A stretch of 37,969 nt of DNA from Asticcacaulis sp. (lineage in GTDB: Bacteria; Pseudomonadota; Alphaproteobacteria; Caulobacterales; Caulobacteraceae), in contig NZ_JAIXSV010000101.1 of the NCBI RefSeq assembly GCF_027484505.1, positions 1 to 37,969 on the forward strand, read 5' to 3'. This document shows, in pieces, positions 34,506-37,969 of this stretch (position 1 is its first letter; each line of letters begins with the position of its first letter). A program made the position numbers and the translations under genes. The notes beneath the pieces are model-generated. The model was not told where the DNA came from and did no database searches. It worked only from the letters and a program-made list of their open reading frames with translations.

Positions 34506-35261
34506 GTGAACCGTAGATTACCCCTTATCCGGCGCGTTGCGCCACCTTCTCCCCGCTCGCGGGGCGAAGGGATGGGGCGAGGTGCGTTTCTGTCACTGCT
34601 CGCCGGGGGGCTGGCGGCGGCGCTGGCACGCCCGGCGCAGACGGCCAGCTACGACTTCTGGTTCACGCGCCTGAAATACGCCTCCGGTGACTGGGACGTC
34701 GATCAGCGGATGCCAGCCAATCTGATCACCTCCCTGATCGACTACACGACCCTGCGCGTCGATCCGAAGGAGCATGTGATCGACCTGTCCGATCCGAAGA
34801 TGCTCAGCGCGCCCTTCTGCTATCTGGCCGGGCACAAGCTGGTCGATTTCAGCCCGGCGGAGCGACGCAATTTCGAGACCTATGTGAAAAATGGCGGCTT
34901 CGTCTTTGTCGATGACTGCAACCACGACATTGACGGCCTGTTCGCCAAGTCGTTCGAGCGGCAGATGGCAACGATTTTTGGCCCGCAGGCGCTGAAAAAA
35001 CTGCCCAATACGCACGCCATCTACAAGAGCTTTTTCCAGTTCGACGGCCCGCCCAATACCGCGTTTGAACTGAACGGCTGGGGCGACGATCTGGTGCACG
35101 ACTATCTGAAAGGCATAGAGATCAATGGCCGTCTGGGCGTCCTCTATTCCAACAAGGACTATGGCTGCGAGTGGGACTACGATTGGCGCAACAAGCGCTT
35201 TCTGGCCGAAGACAATACCAAATTCGGCATCAATATTGTGATTTATGCTTTGACGAACTGA
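34506..35261 (+). CDS. DUF4159 protein with repeat-interrupted signal sequence
   Basis: This 251-residue protein, read from GTG 34506, has a mature part YDFWFTRLKYASGDWDVDQRMPANL, NFETYVKNGGFVFVDDCNHDIDGLFAKSF and GWGDDLVHDYLKG that is DUF4159. The N-terminus is odd: MNRR is followed by about 21 residues (LPLIRRVAPPSPRSRG...) encoded by a palindromic DNA repeat, then GAFLSLLAGGLAAALARPA. Without the repeat it would read NRRGAFLSLLAGG, a textbook Tat signal. Either export now depends on the longer N-region, or the ATG at 34572 is used, giving a Sec-like signal. It lies between tldE and moxR. DUF4159 is often linked to BatA-type proteins. Confidence 0.85.
   Translation: MNRRLPLIRRVAPPSPRSRGEGMGRGAFLSLLAGGLAAALARPAQTASYDFWFTRLKYASGDWDVDQRMPANLITSLIDYTTLRVDPKEHVIDLSDPKMLSAPFCYLAGHKLVDFSPAERRNFETYVKNGGFVFVDDCNHDIDGLFAKSFERQMATIFGPQALKKLPNTHAIYKSFFQFDGPPNTAFELNGWGDDLVHDYLKGIEINGRLGVLYSNKDYGCEWDYDWRNKRFLAEDNTKFGINIVIYALTN
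34518..34582. repeat. Palindromic repeat within DUF4159 signal region
   Basis: CCTTCTCCCCGC (34545-34556) pairs GCGGGGCGAAGG (34559-34570) with one mismatch, next to GGCGC-gtt-GCGCC (34531-34543). The unit encodes residues 5-25 of the DUF4159 frame. Confidence 0.75.
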
Positions 35262-35309
35262 GACGTCAGACGGCCTTCGCCTCCGGGGCCCGATTATGGG
35301 GATTAAGAT

Positions 35310-36293
35310 ATGTCGATCAGTGAAACCGAGATCAGGGAAAGGCTGGCCCGCCTGGGTCACCTGCGTCAGGCCATCGCTCAGGCTATTGTCGGTCAGGCCG
35401 ATGTGGTCGAACAACTCCTGATCGGGCTGCTGGCCGGCGGGCATTGCCTGCTGGAAGGCGTGCCGGGGCTGGGTAAGACGCTTCTGGTGCGCTCACTGGG
35501 GCAGGCGCTGGAGCTGCAATTCCGCCGCGTACAGTTCACCCCCGACCTGATGCCCAGCGATATTCTGGGGACCGAACTGCTGGAGGAGGATCACGGCACC
35601 GGTCACCGCCATTTCCGTTTCCAGCCGGGGCCGGTCTTTACCAACCTGCTGCTGGCGGACGAGCTGAACCGCACGCCGCCCAAGACGCAGGCCGCCCTGC
35701 TGGAGGCGATGCAGGAGCGCACTGTGTCCTATGCCGGGGTGACGCATACCTTGCCGTCACCCTTCTTCGTACTGGCGACGCAGAATCCGCTGGAGCAGGC
35801 CGGGACCTATCCGCTGCCCGAAGCGCAGCTTGATCGCTTCCTGCTGCATATCCGCGTCGATTACCCGACGGAGTCCGAAGAACACGACATTCTGCGCCAA
35901 ACCACCGGTGCCGGCGGTGGGGCGGTGCCCAAGGTGATGGGGGCTGAGGACGTGCTGGTGCTGCAAAAACTGGTGCGCGACGTGCATGTCGGCGAAGACC
36001 TGCTACGCTGGATCACGCGGCTGGTGCGCGCCACGCGGCCGGGTGAGGGCGCACCGCAGGCCGTCAACACCTATATCAAATGGGGGGCTGGGCCGCGCGC
36101 AGGTCAGTCTCTGGTGCTGGCGGCCAAGGCGCGGGCCCTGTTGCAGGGACGGCTGGCAGCCACCCGCGAAGACGTGATGGCGCTGGCCGCCCCCGTCATG
36201 CGCCACCGCCTGCTGATGTCGTTTGCTGCTGAGGCCGAGGGCGTGGCCCCCGATACGGTCGTGGCCGCTATTCTGAGCGCCGTAAAGCTCTGA
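35310..36293 (+). CDS. MoxR-family AAA+ ATPase
   Basis: This 327-residue MoxR-type ATPase is complete. Walker A is GVPGLGKT (50-57), Walker B LLLADELNRTPPKTQAALLEAMQE; FFVLATQNPLEQAGTYPLPEAQLDRFLLHI contains sensor 1 and the arginine-finger region. MoxR proteins act as chaperones that activate or insert metal in partner proteins, usually partners carrying vWA domains. DUF58 follows 4 bases later and a BatA-like gene after that, the standard trio. Confidence 0.95.
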   Translation: MSISETEIRERLARLGHLRQAIAQAIVGQADVVEQLLIGLLAGGHCLLEGVPGLGKTLLVRSLGQALELQFRRVQFTPDLMPSDILGTELLEEDHGTGHRHFRFQPGPVFTNLLLADELNRTPPKTQAALLEAMQERTVSYAGVTHTLPSPFFVLATQNPLEQAGTYPLPEAQLDRFLLHIRVDYPTESEEHDILRQTTGAGGGAVPKVMGAEDVLVLQKLVRDVHVGEDLLRWITRLVRATRPGEGAPQAVNTYIKWGAGPRAGQSLVLAAKARALLQGRLAATREDVMALAAPVMRHRLLMSFAAEAEGVAPDTVVAAILSAVKL

Positions 36294-36297
36294 GCGC

Positions 36298-37197
36298 ATG
36301 GTGTATGACCCGATCCCTCCTGAGGTGCGCCACAGGCTAAAAGGCCTGCGCCTGAGCGCGCGCCGCGCGTCCGGGGCGTCGGGGATCGGGCTGCACGCGT
36401 CGCGCTCACGCGGGGCGGGGCTGGAGTTTGCGCAGTACCGCGCCTATGAGTCGGGCGACGAACTGCGTCAGATCGACTGGAAGCTCTATGCGCGCTCGGA
36501 TAAGTTTTTCGTGCGCGAATCCGAGCGCGAAAGCCCGCTTAGGGTGTGGATGGTGCTCGACCTGTCGGCGTCGATGGGCCAGACCGATACGGCGAAACCC
36601 GATTGGAGCCGCCTTGAGGCCGCGAAGACCATGGCCGCCTGTGTCGGCGAACTGGCCCTGCGTCAGGGGGACGCCTTTGGCCTGATCACCCTCAGCGATC
36701 GCGGTGTCGCCGTCGTCGAGGCCGCAGCGGGGTTGAAGGCGCGCGACCGGCTGCGGCTGGAACTGTTCAAGCTGAAAGCGGGCGGTGGGTTTCCCTCAGT
36801 GACGCAGTTGTCGCCGGTCTGGGGACGCATTCGCGCGCAGGACATGGTCATGGTGTTCAGCGACGGCTTCGACGAGGGCTGCGCCGAGCTGATGACGCGG
36901 CTGTCGGCGGCCGGGCGCGACGTGCTGATGGTGCAGACCCTGACCGCCGAGGAGCGCAATTTTCCGTTTCAGGGTGGCTATCGTTTCGACGATCCGGAAG
37001 GCGGGGCCGAGGTGCTGGGTGACGGCAAGGCCCTGCGCGCCGACTTCCTCAAGCGCTTTGCCGCTGCCCGTCAGGCTTTCGAGGCGCGGCTGTTCGCGGC
37101 AGGGGTGCGGCATACGCATTACTGGCTGGATGAGCCGGTGGACGCGCCGCTGTTTCGGTTGTTCGGCCAAAAAACATCAGGAAAGGAGACGGCCTGA
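36298..37197 (+). CDS. DUF58 protein (vWA-like)
   Basis: This 299-residue protein has the DUF58 signature SRGAGLEFAQYRAYESGDELRQIDWKLYARSDKFFVRE (38-74), followed by a vWA-like fold with VLDLSASMG (Asp88-x-Ser90-x-Ser92, a MIDAS pattern). It is the usual partner of MoxR ATPases. The start is 4 bases after moxR, and its stop overlaps the next start as TGATG, so translation is coupled. Confidence 0.93.
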   Translation: MVYDPIPPEVRHRLKGLRLSARRASGASGIGLHASRSRGAGLEFAQYRAYESGDELRQIDWKLYARSDKFFVRESERESPLRVWMVLDLSASMGQTDTAKPDWSRLEAAKTMAACVGELALRQGDAFGLITLSDRGVAVVEAAAGLKARDRLRLELFKLKAGGGFPSVTQLSPVWGRIRAQDMVMVFSDGFDEGCAELMTRLSAAGRDVLMVQTLTAEERNFPFQGGYRFDDPEGGAEVLGDGKALRADFLKRFAAARQAFEARLFAAGVRHTHYWLDEPVDAPLFRLFGQKTSGKETA

Positions 37198-37969
37198 TGC
37201 CCGCGCTCCTGTTTCCGTTAGGTCTGGCAGCTCTGCTGGCCGTGGTTGTGCCGCTGGTCATCCACCTGATGCGACGCGACGAGCTGCGCCCGGTGGTCTT
37301 TGCCGCCCTGCGCTGGCTCGATCCGCGCCCCAAACCGCGCCAGCGTATCCGGTTCAGCGAATGGCCGCTGCTGATCGTGCGTCTGCTGCTGATTGCGGTG
37401 CTGGCCCTGCTGCTGGCGCGGCCCGTCCTGACCGCACCGCTCAGTGATAAGCCCTATGTGGCTGTGGTGCCGGGGGCTGATCCGAAGGCGGCGCAACAGG
37501 CGGTGGGGGAAGACGCCGAGGCGCATTGGCTGACAGCGGGCTTTCCGCGCTTAAGCGACACTCCGGGGGCGGTGGGAGAAGTGAGCAGCCGTCTGCGGCA
37601 ACTCGACGCGCAATTGCCGCCGGGGGTCAAGCTGACCATTGTGGTACCGCAAACCCTGCAAGGGGTCGATGCCGAACGCCCCATCCTCAGCCGCACTGTG
37701 GACTGGCGCATCGTCGCCGGGGCCATGCCCGCCGCTCAGGCGTCGGCGACGAAACTGCCCGTCCTCAGCGTGCGGTATGCGCCGGACCACGCCGCCGACG
37801 TGCGTTGGTTCCGCGCTGTGTCTGCCGCCTGGCAGACGCCGTTCGAGGCCGCCGGGGTGGACGCGACCCTGCCGTCGAAGGATCAGGTTTTGGTGTGGCT
37901 GGGCAGCGGTAACGTCCCGCCTGTCGTCAGTGCGCGTGTGAAATCGGGCGGGACGGTCCTCTTGGGGGC
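37197..37969 (+). CDS. BatA-like membrane protein (partial)
   Basis: Only the first 257 codons lie in the window. The start MPALLFPLGLAALLAVVVPLVIHLMRRDELRPVVFAALRWL is the BatA N-terminal domain (aerotolerance family): one membrane helix, then basic RPKPRQRIRFSEWPLLIVRLLLIAVLALLLARPV with a second helix. The rest is probably periplasmic. The 3' end is missing, so whether it carries vWA or DUF4159 domains further on is not visible. Confidence 0.88.
   Translation, partial: MPALLFPLGLAALLAVVVPLVIHLMRRDELRPVVFAALRWLDPRPKPRQRIRFSEWPLLIVRLLLIAVLALLLARPVLTAPLSDKPYVAVVPGADPKAAQQAVGEDAEAHWLTAGFPRLSDTPGAVGEVSSRLRQLDAQLPPGVKLTIVVPQTLQGVDAERPILSRTVDWRIVAGAMPAAQASATKLPVLSVRYAPDHAADVRWFRAVSAAWQTPFEAAGVDATLPSKDQVLVWLGSGNVPPVVSARVKSGGTVLLG

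Overview
The window reads like a chromosomal segment of an alphaproteobacterium of the family Caulobacteraceae, most likely Asticcacaulis or a close relative. The basis is the high GC content, the gene families present, an alphaproteobacterial-type LexA box (GTTC-N7-GTTC), a groESL operon with a CIRCE operator, and GC-rich palindromic intergenic repeats. The genus is an inference. No rRNA, tRNA, CRISPR array, transposase or integrase was seen.

Layout. Positions 1-4066 (minus strand) hold part of a VirB-type type IV secretion operon in the order lytic transglycosylase (virB1-like), virB2, virB3, virB4, virB6 (cut by the window edge), with no virB5. Positions 4189-7546 (minus) hold a DUF1800 lipoprotein followed by a Tat-exported DUF1501 protein. 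A gene-free leader of about 600 bases (7547-8148) contains several inverted repeats and a strong intrinsic terminator. It precedes a plus-strand pair of exported carbohydrate-active proteins (8149-13309): a DUF5695-like protein and a GH127/GH146 beta-L-arabinofuranosidase-like enzyme.

Positions 13530-17790 (plus) carry a small hypothetical gene interrupted by a palindromic repeat, an apparently SOS-controlled rarA, two DUF805 membrane proteins, a small membrane protein and an RluA-type pseudouridine synthase. Two large TadG-like von Willebrand A proteins follow (17917-21233). Next come a third DUF805 gene, lipB (minus) and a fliN-like gene (plus). Positions 22856-23971 form a small accessory patch: a DUF559 nuclease gene tightly flanked by inverted structured repeats, then a DUF3916-like gene of lower GC.

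Positions 24105-26185 hold groES-groEL with promoter and CIRCE. From 26361 to 30387 (minus) there are a secreted EEP-family phosphoesterase, a TraB/GumN protein, a DUF2975-DUF2975-XRE regulator module and a polytopic membrane protein. A cyclophilin-like lipoprotein follows on plus. The window ends with a co-directional plus-strand cluster (31405-37969): Tat-exported TldD, signal-less TldE/PmbA, DUF4159, MoxR ATPase, DUF58 and a BatA-like membrane protein cut by the window end. This looks like one envelope-associated protein-maturation or stress system.

The least expected signals are: (i) the structured, terminator-containing leader before the CAZyme operon; (ii) the DUF559 cassette whose flanking repeats differ by compensatory changes in their stems and whose reading frame holds an in-frame TAG; (iii) palindromic repeats that have become coding sequence in two genes, in one case apparently splitting a twin-arginine signal; and (iv) an SOS box placed so that rarA mRNA may be leaderless.
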